This document shows, one piece after another, positions 1 to 7,136 of a DNA stretch of 64,000 nt. Positions within the stretch are counted from its first letter, which is position 1, and every line of letters begins with the position of its first letter. Position numbers and translations under genes: made by a program. Below the pieces are notes generated by a model. That model searched no databases and was not told the DNA's origin. It saw only the letters and a list, made by a program, of their open reading frames with translations. The DNA comes from HGM13010 sp934527315 (lineage in GTDB: Bacteria > Bacillota > Clostridia > Oscillospirales > Oscillospiraceae): assembly GCA_934527315.1 (NCBI GenBank), contig CAKTAK010000006.1, forward strand, positions 3,759-67,758, read 5' to 3'.

Positions 1-1
1 G

Positions 2-460
2 TGTGACAAGAGCCATAAGGTGCAGTTTGAGGGCATTCCCACCTTTGCACCGGAGCATTTCTCCGCCATTGAGCGAACCGACACCATGAAACGCAAACAG
101 TTTGAAAAGGGCATTGCCCAGATTGCCCAAGAAGGCGCCATTCAGATTTTCCATGAGCCGTATACCGGCGTGGAGGAAGTCATTGTGGGCGTTGTGGGCG
201 TTCTGCAGCTGGAAGTGTTGGAGTATCGTCTGAAAACCGAGTACGGTGTGGACGTGCGCCGTCGGGATTTGAGCTATGAGCATGTGCGGTGGATTGTGGG
301 CGACGATGTAAAGCCCTCCGATCTGAATCTGACCTCCGACACCAAGTGGGTGCAGGACTTTAAGGGCCGCAACCTGCTGCTGTTCACCAATCCTTGGAAT
401 ATCACCTGGGCATTGGAAAAGAACCCCGGTCTGGAACTGATGGAGTTTTCTAAAAACTAA
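2..460 (+). CDS. prfC: Peptide chain release factor 3, C-terminal part (5' end outside window)
   Basis: This is the last 152 codons of a gene that begins upstream of the window; the frame is open from base 2 and ends with TAA at 458-460. Family knowledge: RF3 is the translational GTPase that recycles RF1/RF2 from the ribosome after termination. The visible part is the RF3 C-terminal domain, recognised by FAPEHFS, KQFEKGIAQI, EGAIQ and the strongly conserved VGVVGVLQLEVLEYRL followed by EYGVD. The GTPase domain is not in the window. Base composition resembles the neighbours and no defect is visible. The identification is secure. Confidence 0.93.
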   Translation, partial: CDKSHKVQFEGIPTFAPEHFSAIERTDTMKRKQFEKGIAQIAQEGAIQIFHEPYTGVEEVIVGVVGVLQLEVLEYRLKTEYGVDVRRRDLSYEHVRWIVGDDVKPSDLNLTSDTKWVQDFKGRNLLLFTNPWNITWALEKNPGLELMEFSKN

Positions 461-526
461 ACGTCACATTATTTCAAAAACAACTCATTATGCAAACAGT
501 TTCCTAAGAAGAAGGCACCCGGGAAT

Positions 527-719
527 CCAAAGAAAACTCTCGTCCCCCTCGGAGAGCAAGAGGGTTTTCAAGGGGGAACTGGGTCCCCCTTGGAAGTCGC
601 ATTCGCCCGCTTGCGGGCGAATCGGTCATTCCCGCAGGAATGACTGCGACTTGAAATCCCCCGGCGGTTTTTCTTTGGGATCGGAAACCCGTTTCTTTTG
701 TCCGCACAAAAGAAATGGG
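527..719. other. Densely hairpinned intergenic element
   Basis: The 359-bp gap between prfC and the next gene holds nested inverted repeats rather than an ORF. The outer arms are 527-536 and 669-678. Inside are a perfect 9-bp stem (569-577 with 584-592), then an 8-bp stem (594-601 with 645-652) enclosing two perfect hairpins, 602-621 and 625-644, as a three-way junction. A further 14-bp stem lies at 688-719. Small minus-strand ORFs here look like shadows. It could be a mobile palindromic repeat (REP or MITE-like) or a structured RNA; no second copy was noticed in the window. Confidence 0.6.
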
Positions 720-770
720 TTTGCATGAGCTTGCATTAGGTCGATGAGAAATTTACCGTAACATAAACAC

Positions 771-800
771 AAATCGGACAGCAGCGCTGTCCGATTTTTT
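771..800 (+). terminator. Intrinsic terminator upstream of the radical SAM gene
   Basis: AATCGGACAGC and GCTGTCCGATT form an 11-bp stem with a 3-nt loop followed by a T run. It would end transcripts coming from prfC. It sits only 20 nt before the next start codon, so that gene's promoter is unclear. Confidence 0.75.
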
Positions 801-819
801 CTAACCGAAAGGACATTCC

Positions 820-1725
820 ATGTATTATCACACGCTGAATGGGGAAATGCAGGCCCGGTACGGCCGAAAATTCTATAAGCTGTCTTTGGACGGCGGTATG
901 ACCTGCCCCAACCGAGACGGCACCTTGGGCAGCCGGGGCTGTATTTTCTGTTCCGGCGCCGGCGAATTCGCCGAATCCGACCGGGACGGTTTAGATGCCC
1001 AAATCGAACGGGCAAAAGCGCGGGTAGCCGCAAAAGTCAAGGACGAGCCGGGGTACATTGCCTATTTCCAGAGCTTTACCAACACCTATGCCCCGGCAGA
1101 CCGGCTGCGGGCGCTGTATGAGCCGGTGCTCCGCCGCCCGGATATTTCCATTTTGGACATCGCCACCCGCCCGGATTGTCTGGGGGAAGAGGTGCTGGAT
1201 TTGTTGGCGGAGCTGAATACCGTCAAGCCCGTCTGGGTGGAACTGGGATTGCAGACCATTCACCCGGAGACCGCCGCGTTTATTCGCCGGGGCTACGACC
1301 TGCCCTGCTTTGACCGGGCGGTAACGGCGCTGAAAGCCCGGGGAATCGAAGTGATTGTCCATCAAATTCTGGGTTTGCCGGGAGAATCGGCGGAGGAAAT
1401 GTGGCAAACCGCCGACTATATCGCCCACAGCGGCGCCGACGGGGTGAAGTTTCACTTGCTCCATATTCTCCGGGGCACGGACTTGGCAGCGCTGTATGAA
1501 CAAGGGGCGGTTTCCGTTTTGACCTTGGAAGAATACACCCGAATTCTCATGGGCTGCATTGCAAGAATGCCCCGGTCTATGGTCATTCACCGCATTACCG
1601 GTGACGGCGACAAAAAAACACTGCTGGCGCCCCTTTGGAGCGGGGATAAAAAACGTGTTCTGAATTCCATTCAAAAAACGTTCCAGAATGAAAATTTGCA
1701 GCAGGGAAGTCTGTTTTTTACGTGA
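820..1725 (+). CDS. TIGR01212/YhcC-family radical SAM protein
   Basis: A 301-residue protein with the N-terminal signature YGRKFYKLSLDGGMTCPNRD followed by GCIFC, giving the Cys cluster CPNRDGTLGSRGCIFC that binds the radical-SAM 4Fe-4S cluster in this family (E. coli YhcC relatives). The family is uncharacterised or linked only loosely to RNA or cofactor modification, so no reaction is assigned. AAAGGA lies 8 nt before the ATG. A terminator hairpin lies just upstream and nifJ follows after about 260 bp, so it appears monocistronic. Length is normal for the family. Confidence 0.88.
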   Translation: MYYHTLNGEMQARYGRKFYKLSLDGGMTCPNRDGTLGSRGCIFCSGAGEFAESDRDGLDAQIERAKARVAAKVKDEPGYIAYFQSFTNTYAPADRLRALYEPVLRRPDISILDIATRPDCLGEEVLDLLAELNTVKPVWVELGLQTIHPETAAFIRRGYDLPCFDRAVTALKARGIEVIVHQILGLPGESAEEMWQTADYIAHSGADGVKFHLLHILRGTDLAALYEQGAVSVLTLEEYTRILMGCIARMPRSMVIHRITGDGDKKTLLAPLWSGDKKRVLNSIQKTFQNENLQQGSLFFT

Positions 1726-1824
1726 TTTCTTGAATTTTGTGTTTCTGCTGCGGACGTTATTGCAGGCTAAAACATTTAATTGTGAATTTTTTGGTGTTTT
1801 TCATGCATTTTTTGCTTTTTTCTC

Positions 1825-1853
1825 TTTACTTTTTGGGGATTACGGAGTAAAAT
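1825..1853 (+). promoter_or_regulatory. Candidate promoter of nifJ
   Basis: TTTACT, 17-bp spacer, TAAAAT. It lies in the T-rich 259-bp gap upstream of nifJ, about 130 nt before the start codon. Nothing else was recognised in that gap. Confidence 0.5.
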
Positions 1854-1984
1854 CTCTACAGTACGAGGTCGTATCCGGGGAGAATTTTTGGTTGTTTTGT
1901 CCGTCTGCTGTGGGCAAAACGGAGAAAGCTCCCGGCGCGATTTCGATGTATGTGTCTTATCTTATTTTGGGAGGAACGACAATA

Positions 1985-4900
1985 ATGGCGAAGAAGAACA
2001 AAATCTTCAAAACGATGGACGGTAACGAAGCCGCCGCATACGTGTCCTACGCGTTTACGGAAGTCGCTACCATCTACCCCATCACCCCCTCCAGCCCCAT
2101 GGCTGACCATGTGGACGAGTGGGCTGCAAACGGCAAGAAAAACCTGTTCGGTCAGCCGGTCAAGCTGATGGAACTGCAGGCTGAGTCCGGCGCTTGCGGC
2201 GCTATGCACGGCGCTCTGGAAACCGGCTCTCTGGCTACCACCTACACTGCATCTCAGGGTCTGATGCTGATGATCCCTCCGATGTACCGCATTGCCGGCT
2301 CCATGCTGCCCGGCGTGATGCACGTTTCCGCTCGTACCGTGGGTACGCACTCCATCTCCATCTTCGGTGACCACTCCGACGCAATGGCATGCCGTCAGAC
2401 CGGCTTTGCACAGCTGTGCTCTTCCAGTGTTCAGGAATGCATGGACCTGGCTGCTGTTGCTCATCTGTCCGCTATCAAGGGCAGCATTCCTTTCATGCAC
2501 TTCTTTGACGGTTTCCGCACCTCTCACGAGCTGCAGAAGATCGAAGTGCTGGATTACGAAGACCTGGGTAAGATTCTGGATTGGGACGCTGTTCAGAAGT
2601 TCAAAGATCACGCTCTGAGCACTGAGCACCCCACCATCCGTTCCACCCTGCAGAACCCCGATACCTTCTTCCAGTCCCGCGAGGCTTGCAACACTGCTTA
2701 CAATGAGCTGCCCGCTATCGTGGAAGGCTACATGAAGGAAATCAACAAGCTGACCGGCCGGAACTACAAGCTGTTCAACTACTACGGCGCTCCCGATGCA
2801 ACCCGCGTGGTTGTGGCTATGGGCTCCGTGTGCGATACCCTGACCGAAGTTGTGGACTACCTGACCGCTAAGGGCGAGAAGGTCGGTTTCATTCAGGTTC
2901 ACCTGTACCGTCCCTTCAGCATGAAGCACCTGATCAAGGCAATTCCTGCTACCACCAAAATTCTGACCGTTCTGGACCGCACCAAGGAGCCCGGCGCTAT
3001 GGGCGAGCCTCTGTATGAGGACGTTTGCGCTGCAATCTCCGAGAGCAAGTTCAACGGTCTGAAGATGCTGTGCGGCCGTTACGGTCTGAGCTCCAAGGAT
3101 ACCACTCCTGCTCAGATGAAGGCTGTGTTCGACAACATGAAGTCCGGCAAGAAGAACCACTTCACCGTGGGTATTGTGGACGACGTGACCAACCTGTCCC
3201 TGCCCGTGGGCGAGAACATCGTCACCGCAGGCAAGAGCATCATCTCCTGCAAGTTCTGGGGTCTGGGCTCCGACGGTACCGTTGGCGCAAACAAGGACTC
3301 CATCAAGATCATCGGCGACAACACCGATCAGTACGCTCAGGCTTACTTCGAGTATGACTCCAAGAAGTCCGGCGGCGTGACCAAGAGCCACCTGCGTTTC
3401 GGCCACGAGCCCATTCACAGCGCTTACTACGTCACCATGGCTGACTTCGTGGCTTGCCACAAGCAGTCCTACATTAAGGATTTCGACATCGTTTCCGAAA
3501 TCAAACCCGGCGGCACCTTCCTGCTGAACACCACCTGGAAGGGTGCAGAGCTGGAAGAGCACCTGCCCAACAAGGTCAAACGCACCATTGCTGAGCGCGG
3601 CATCAAGTTCTACACCATCGACGCTACCGAGATCGCTGCAGAGCTGGGTCTGGGCAACCGTACCAACACCGTGCTGCAGTCCGCATTCTTCAACCTGTCC
3701 GGCGTTCTGCCCGCAGCAGACGCAATCGAGTACATGAAGGCTGCTATCATCAAGCGTTACTCCAAGAAGGGCCAGAAGGTTGTTGACATGAACTGCTCCG
3801 CCGTGGACCGCGGCGCTACCGCAGCTGTGGCAATCGACGTGCCCGCAAGCTGGAAGGATCTGAAGGACGAAGTCAAGGTTGTGGACGAGTCCCTGCCTTA
3901 CTACATCCGCGAGATTCAGATCCCCGTGAACAACCAGGCCGGCGATACTCTGCCCGTGTCCGTGTTCCTGCCTTACGCTGACGGCGTAACTCCCGTGGAG
4001 ACTTCCAAGTACGAGAAACGCGGCATCGCAAACGACGTTCCCAAGTGGATTCCCGAAAACTGCATCGGCTGCAACCAGTGCTCTCTGGTCTGCCCCCACG
4101 CAGCAATCCGTCCCTTCCTGTTCACTGAGGAAGAGGCAAAGGCAGCTCCCGCAGGCTGCGAGACCAAGAAAGCAATCGGTAAGGGCTTTGAGAAGTACAC
4201 CTACCGTCTGCAGGTGGATCCTCTGGACTGCCAGGGCTGCGGCTCCTGCGCAAACGTCTGCCCGGCTAAGAACAAGGCTCTGGTTATGGAACCCCTGGAG
4301 AGCCAGCTGCCCGAGCAGGCAAACTGGGATTACTGCCTGACTCTGAGCGAAAAAGAGAACCCCATGGACAAGTTCACCGTCAAGGGCAGCCAGTTCCAGA
4401 GACCTCTGTACGAGTTCAACGGCTCCTGCGCAGGCTGCGGCGAGGCTCCTTACATGAAGCTCATGACTCAGCTGTTCGGCGACCGTATGTACATCGCTGA
4501 CGCAACCGGCTGCACCTACGTTGTCGGTTCCTCCACGCCTTCCTTCCCCTACGCAACCAACTCCAAGGGTCAGGGTCCCGCACCCTCCAACTCCCTGTTC
4601 GAGAACAACGCAGAGTACTCTCTGGGTATGTGCCTGTCTGTTGAGCAGATGCGCAATCAGATGAAGGCTCACGCTCAGACAGTTGTGGAAACCACCACCG
4701 ACGCTGCTCTGAAGGCTGCTGTGGAAGCATGGCTGGCTGACGGCGACAACGGCGATGTGACCCGTAAGCTGTCCGAGGCTGTTGTGGACGCTCTGAACGC
4801 TACCACCGACGAGAGCGCAGACGTTGTCTTCATGAAGAAGAACAAGGACGCTCTGCCCAAGAAGATTATGTGGATGTACGGCGGCGACGGCTGGGCATAC

Positions 4901-5509
4901 GACATCGGTTACGGCGGTCTGGACCACGTTCTGGCTTCCGGTCTGGACGTGAACGTTCTGGTTGTGGATACCGAAGTGTACTCCAACACCGGCGGACAGG
5001 CATCTAAGGCAACTCAGATCGGCGCTGTGGCACAGTTCGCTAACGGCGGTAAAGCAACCGCTAAGAAGGATCTGGGCGCTATCGCTATGACCTACGGCAA
5101 CATCTACGTTGCACAGGTTGCTATGGGCGCTAACGCAAACCAGCTGATCAATGCTCTGAAAGAGGCTGAGGCTCACAAGGGTCCCTCTCTGATCATTGCA
5201 TACGCACCCTGCATCAACCATGGTATCTCCAATGGTATGGGCGTGGCTCAGACGGAAGAGAAGATGGCTGTGGAATGCGGCTACTGGCCTCTGTTCCGCT
5301 ACAGCCCCGAGAAGGCTGCAGCAGGCGAGAATCCCTTCACTCTGGACAGCAAAGAGCCCAACGGCAAGCTGCGTGAGTTCATGATGGGCGAGACTCGTTT
5401 CTCCTCTCTGACCCGTACCTTCCCCGAAACTGCTGAAAAGCTGTTCGCAGAAGCTGACGAGCAGTGCATCGCACGTTATGAGAAGTACAAAAAGATGGCT
5501 GAGAAGTAA
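1985..5509 (+). CDS. nifJ: Pyruvate:ferredoxin (flavodoxin) oxidoreductase
   Basis: 1174 residues, normal for the single-chain enzyme. It oxidatively decarboxylates pyruvate with CoA to acetyl-CoA and CO2, reducing ferredoxin, and is central to anaerobic energy metabolism. Visible features: N-terminal TPP-oxidoreductase domain (MDGNEAAAYVSYAFTEVA, YPITPSSPMA), a central catalytic region, two 4Fe-4S motifs (CIGCNQCSLVCPHA near residue 693; CQGCGSCANVCPAKN near 749), the Cys motif CAGCGEAPY, and the TPP-binding segment near residue 967 (GGDGWAYDIGYGG). The chosen ATG has GGAGGAA upstream; the frame stays open 5' to 1688 but that extension has no family similarity. Codon use is strongly biased (CTG, CGT, AAG), suggesting very high expression. 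Confidence 0.98.
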   Translation: MAKKNKIFKTMDGNEAAAYVSYAFTEVATIYPITPSSPMADHVDEWAANGKKNLFGQPVKLMELQAESGACGAMHGALETGSLATTYTASQGLMLMIPPMYRIAGSMLPGVMHVSARTVGTHSISIFGDHSDAMACRQTGFAQLCSSSVQECMDLAAVAHLSAIKGSIPFMHFFDGFRTSHELQKIEVLDYEDLGKILDWDAVQKFKDHALSTEHPTIRSTLQNPDTFFQSREACNTAYNELPAIVEGYMKEINKLTGRNYKLFNYYGAPDATRVVVAMGSVCDTLTEVVDYLTAKGEKVGFIQVHLYRPFSMKHLIKAIPATTKILTVLDRTKEPGAMGEPLYEDVCAAISESKFNGLKMLCGRYGLSSKDTTPAQMKAVFDNMKSGKKNHFTVGIVDDVTNLSLPVGENIVTAGKSIISCKFWGLGSDGTVGANKDSIKIIGDNTDQYAQAYFEYDSKKSGGVTKSHLRFGHEPIHSAYYVTMADFVACHKQSYIKDFDIVSEIKPGGTFLLNTTWKGAELEEHLPNKVKRTIAERGIKFYTIDATEIAAELGLGNRTNTVLQSAFFNLSGVLPAADAIEYMKAAIIKRYSKKGQKVVDMNCSAVDRGATAAVAIDVPASWKDLKDEVKVVDESLPYYIREIQIPVNNQAGDTLPVSVFLPYADGVTPVETSKYEKRGIANDVPKWIPENCIGCNQCSLVCPHAAIRPFLFTEEEAKAAPAGCETKKAIGKGFEKYTYRLQVDPLDCQGCGSCANVCPAKNKALVMEPLESQLPEQANWDYCLTLSEKENPMDKFTVKGSQFQRPLYEFNGSCAGCGEAPYMKLMTQLFGDRMYIADATGCTYVVGSSTPSFPYATNSKGQGPAPSNSLFENNAEYSLGMCLSVEQMRNQMKAHAQTVVETTTDAALKAAVEAWLADGDNGDVTRKLSEAVVDALNATTDESADVVFMKKNKDALPKKIMWMYGGDGWAYDIGYGGLDHVLASGLDVNVLVVDTEVYSNTGGQASKATQIGAVAQFANGGKATAKKDLGAIAMTYGNIYVAQVAMGANANQLINALKEAEAHKGPSLIIAYAPCINHGISNGMGVAQTEEKMAVECGYWPLFRYSPEKAAAGENPFTLDSKEPNGKLREFMMGETRFSSLTRTFPETAEKLFAEADEQCIARYEKYKKMAEK

Positions 5510-5530
5510 TTCAAAGGCTTAAAATAACAG

Positions 5531-5564
5531 TTGGCCCGGAGCATACGCTCCGGGCCAATTTTTT
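5531..5564 (+). terminator. nifJ terminator
   Basis: A 12-bp stem (TTGGCCCGGAGC / GCTCCGGGCCAA) with a 4-nt loop followed by six Ts, 21 nt after the nifJ stop. Confidence 0.9.
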
Positions 5565-5581
5565 GGTCTGATATGCAAAGG

Positions 5582-5617
5582 AAATCGGGCGGCACAAGAA
5601 CGTGCCGCCCGATTTTT
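5582..5617 (+). terminator. Second terminator after nifJ
   Basis: A perfect 14-bp stem (AAATCGGGCGGCAC and its complement) followed by TTTTT, directly downstream of the first. A tandem terminator fits a very highly transcribed gene facing a convergent neighbour. Confidence 0.8.
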
Positions 5618-5665
5618 GCTGGGGGAGAATGTTTTTTATGAGAGGGTAGAGAGGAAAATAGCAAA

Positions 5666-6835
5666 TTAAACAGCGCCCGGATTCTGCCAAAGGGCAGACC
5701 GGCTGCGGAGCCGGGCCACTGCGGCGGGAATGACCGCCAATAAGGTATCCACGTCCTCGTCGGTGGTGCCCCGTCCCAACGTCAGACGGAGGGAGGCGCT
5801 TGCCAACCGGGGGGAACGGCCGATGGCCAACAGTACATGACTGGGTTCCAGAGAGCCGGAGGCGCAGGCGGACCCGGAGGAGGCACAGATTCCCGCCTCG
5901 TCCAGCAGGAGCAGCAGACTTTCCCCGGCAATGCCGGCAAAGGAAACGTTCACGTTGCCGGGCAAGCGCTGTATGGGGTCTCCGTTCAGCACAGTTTGGG
6001 GAATGGTCAGCAGACCGGCAATCAATCGGTCCCGTAGGGCGAAAAGCCGCCGGGATTCCTGCTCCAAAATACCGCAGGATTCCTGCAAGGCTGCGGCCAT
6101 AGCCGCAATCCCCGGAACGTTTTCCGTGCCGCCCCGTTTGCCCCGTTCCTGCCCGCCCCCGGCAATCACCGGGGTCAGAGGGATTCCGGCGCGGGTGTAT
6201 AACAATCCCACACCCTTCGGCCCGTAAAACTTATGGGCGGAGAGGGAGAGAAAATCAATGTTCTGGGCCTGCACATCAATGGGCAGATGCCCTGCCGCCT
6301 GCACGGCGTCGGTGTGGAACAACACTCCCCGGTCACGGCACAGCCGGCCGATTTCGGCGATGGGCTGAATGGTGCCGATTTCGTTGTTGGCGAACATGAC
6401 GGAGACCAATGCGGTGTCTTCCCGGAGTGCCTCGGCCACCTGCCCGGGGGAAATGATTCCATTCTCCGGGGGCGTCAGCAGTGTGACGGAAAAGCCTTCG
6501 CTTTCCAGCTGCTTTAGGGTATTCAGCACGGCGTGATGTTCAAAGGCTGTGGAAATCAGATGGGTTTTGCCCCGGGTCCGCCCCAACAGCGCTCCGGAGC
6601 GAATGGCCATGGTGTCGGCCTCGCTGCCCCCGGAGGTGAATGTAATTTCCCGGGGCGCGGCGCAGATGCACCGGGCAATGGATTCCCGGGCGGTTTGCAG
6701 CGCCTGCGCGGCGGCTTGCCCAATCCGGTGCTGACTGGAGGGGTTGCCGTAGACGGATTGCAAATAGGGCAGCATGGCATTGACGGCAGCGGTACTCATA
6801 GGTGTGGTTGCTGCGTAATCCGCATAAAGTTCCAT
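5666..6835 (-). CDS. Cysteine desulfurase, NifS/IscS family
   Basis: 389 residues. PLP-dependent enzyme removing sulfur from L-cysteine for Fe-S cluster or thiouridine synthesis. Visible: DYAATTPM start, His100 in EHHAV that stacks on PLP, PLP-binding Lys202 in SAHKFYGPKG, and catalytic Cys324 in the flexible loop SSGSACASGSLEPSHVL. The start has AAGGAGG 5 nt upstream. It stands alone: no iscU or mnmA follows in the window, so whether it serves Fe-S assembly or tRNA thiolation cannot be decided. Converges with nifJ. Confidence 0.93.
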   Translation of the reverse strand: MELYADYAATTPMSTAAVNAMLPYLQSVYGNPSSQHRIGQAAAQALQTARESIARCICAAPREITFTSGGSEADTMAIRSGALLGRTRGKTHLISTAFEHHAVLNTLKQLESEGFSVTLLTPPENGIISPGQVAEALREDTALVSVMFANNEIGTIQPIAEIGRLCRDRGVLFHTDAVQAAGHLPIDVQAQNIDFLSLSAHKFYGPKGVGLLYTRAGIPLTPVIAGGGQERGKRGGTENVPGIAAMAAALQESCGILEQESRRLFALRDRLIAGLLTIPQTVLNGDPIQRLPGNVNVSFAGIAGESLLLLLDEAGICASSGSACASGSLEPSHVLLAIGRSPRLASASLRLTLGRGTTDEDVDTLLAVIPAAVARLRSRSALWQNPGAV

Positions 6836-6875
6836 GCCGTCCTCCTTAAACCTATCGAATTTATGGGCAAGAAAA

Positions 6876-6904
6876 ACGATACCACAAGAAACCTACTTTG
6901 TCAA
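6876..6904 (-). promoter_or_regulatory. Candidate promoter of the cysteine desulfurase gene
   Basis: On the minus strand: TTGACA, 17-bp spacer, TATCGT, ending about 40 nt before the start codon. Confidence 0.6.
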
Positions 6905-6930
6905 TAGGGAATGCCGAAATATATCGACAG

Positions 6931-6984
6931 AAAAAAGAGGAGCTGCCTCTTATAATTCGGAAGAATCATGTTGAGACAGCTCCT
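6931..6984 (-). terminator. Terminator of the feo operon
   Basis: AGGAGCTG and CAGCTCCT arms (6938-6945, 6977-6984) with a long loop; on the minus strand the stem is followed by CTTTTTT. The stem overlaps the last codons of the small FeoB-associated gene. Confidence 0.55.
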
Positions 6985-7126
6985 GAGTATTTGATGGATT
7001 GCGGGTGGTGCAGGATTGTCCGCAATGGGAGCAATCCCCGCTGCACCCGCCGGTTTTCCCGGCGCGAATGGAGCGGAGCGCCCAGACAAGCCAGACCGCG
7101 AGAACCAGTAAAATAATCACAGCCAT
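6950..7126 (-). CDS. FeoB-associated Cys-rich membrane protein
   Basis: 58 residues: one N-terminal membrane helix (MAVIILLVLAVWLVWAL) followed by a Cys-rich segment GGCSGDCSHCGQSC, the pattern of the FeoB-associated family (PF12669). The function is not established; an accessory role in ferrous iron uptake is inferred from its constant position next to feoB. The start was chosen because AAGG precedes this ATG and it lies 10 nt after the feoB stop. A longer frame upstream would overlap feoB and lacks similarity. Confidence 0.88.
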   Translation of the reverse strand: MAVIILLVLAVWLVWALRSIRAGKTGGCSGDCSHCGQSCTTRNPSNTQELSQHDSSEL

Positions 7127-7136
7127 GGCGCGCACC

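Noticed and set aside
504..707. 67-codon minus-strand ORF (and the overlapping 626-1033 frame)
   Set aside because: It runs through the palindromic element and has no start signal or similarity; the longer frame is antisense to the radical SAM gene.
1688..1984. 99-codon N-terminal extension of nifJ
   Set aside because: AT-rich, not protein-like, overlaps the promoter; the ATG at 1985 has a strong ribosome binding site and the family start.
1856..5221. 1121-codon open frame antisense to nifJ
   Set aside because: Mirror of a real, strongly codon-biased gene; the protein is low-complexity (V, H, L, Q, G rich), has no domain and no ribosome binding site.
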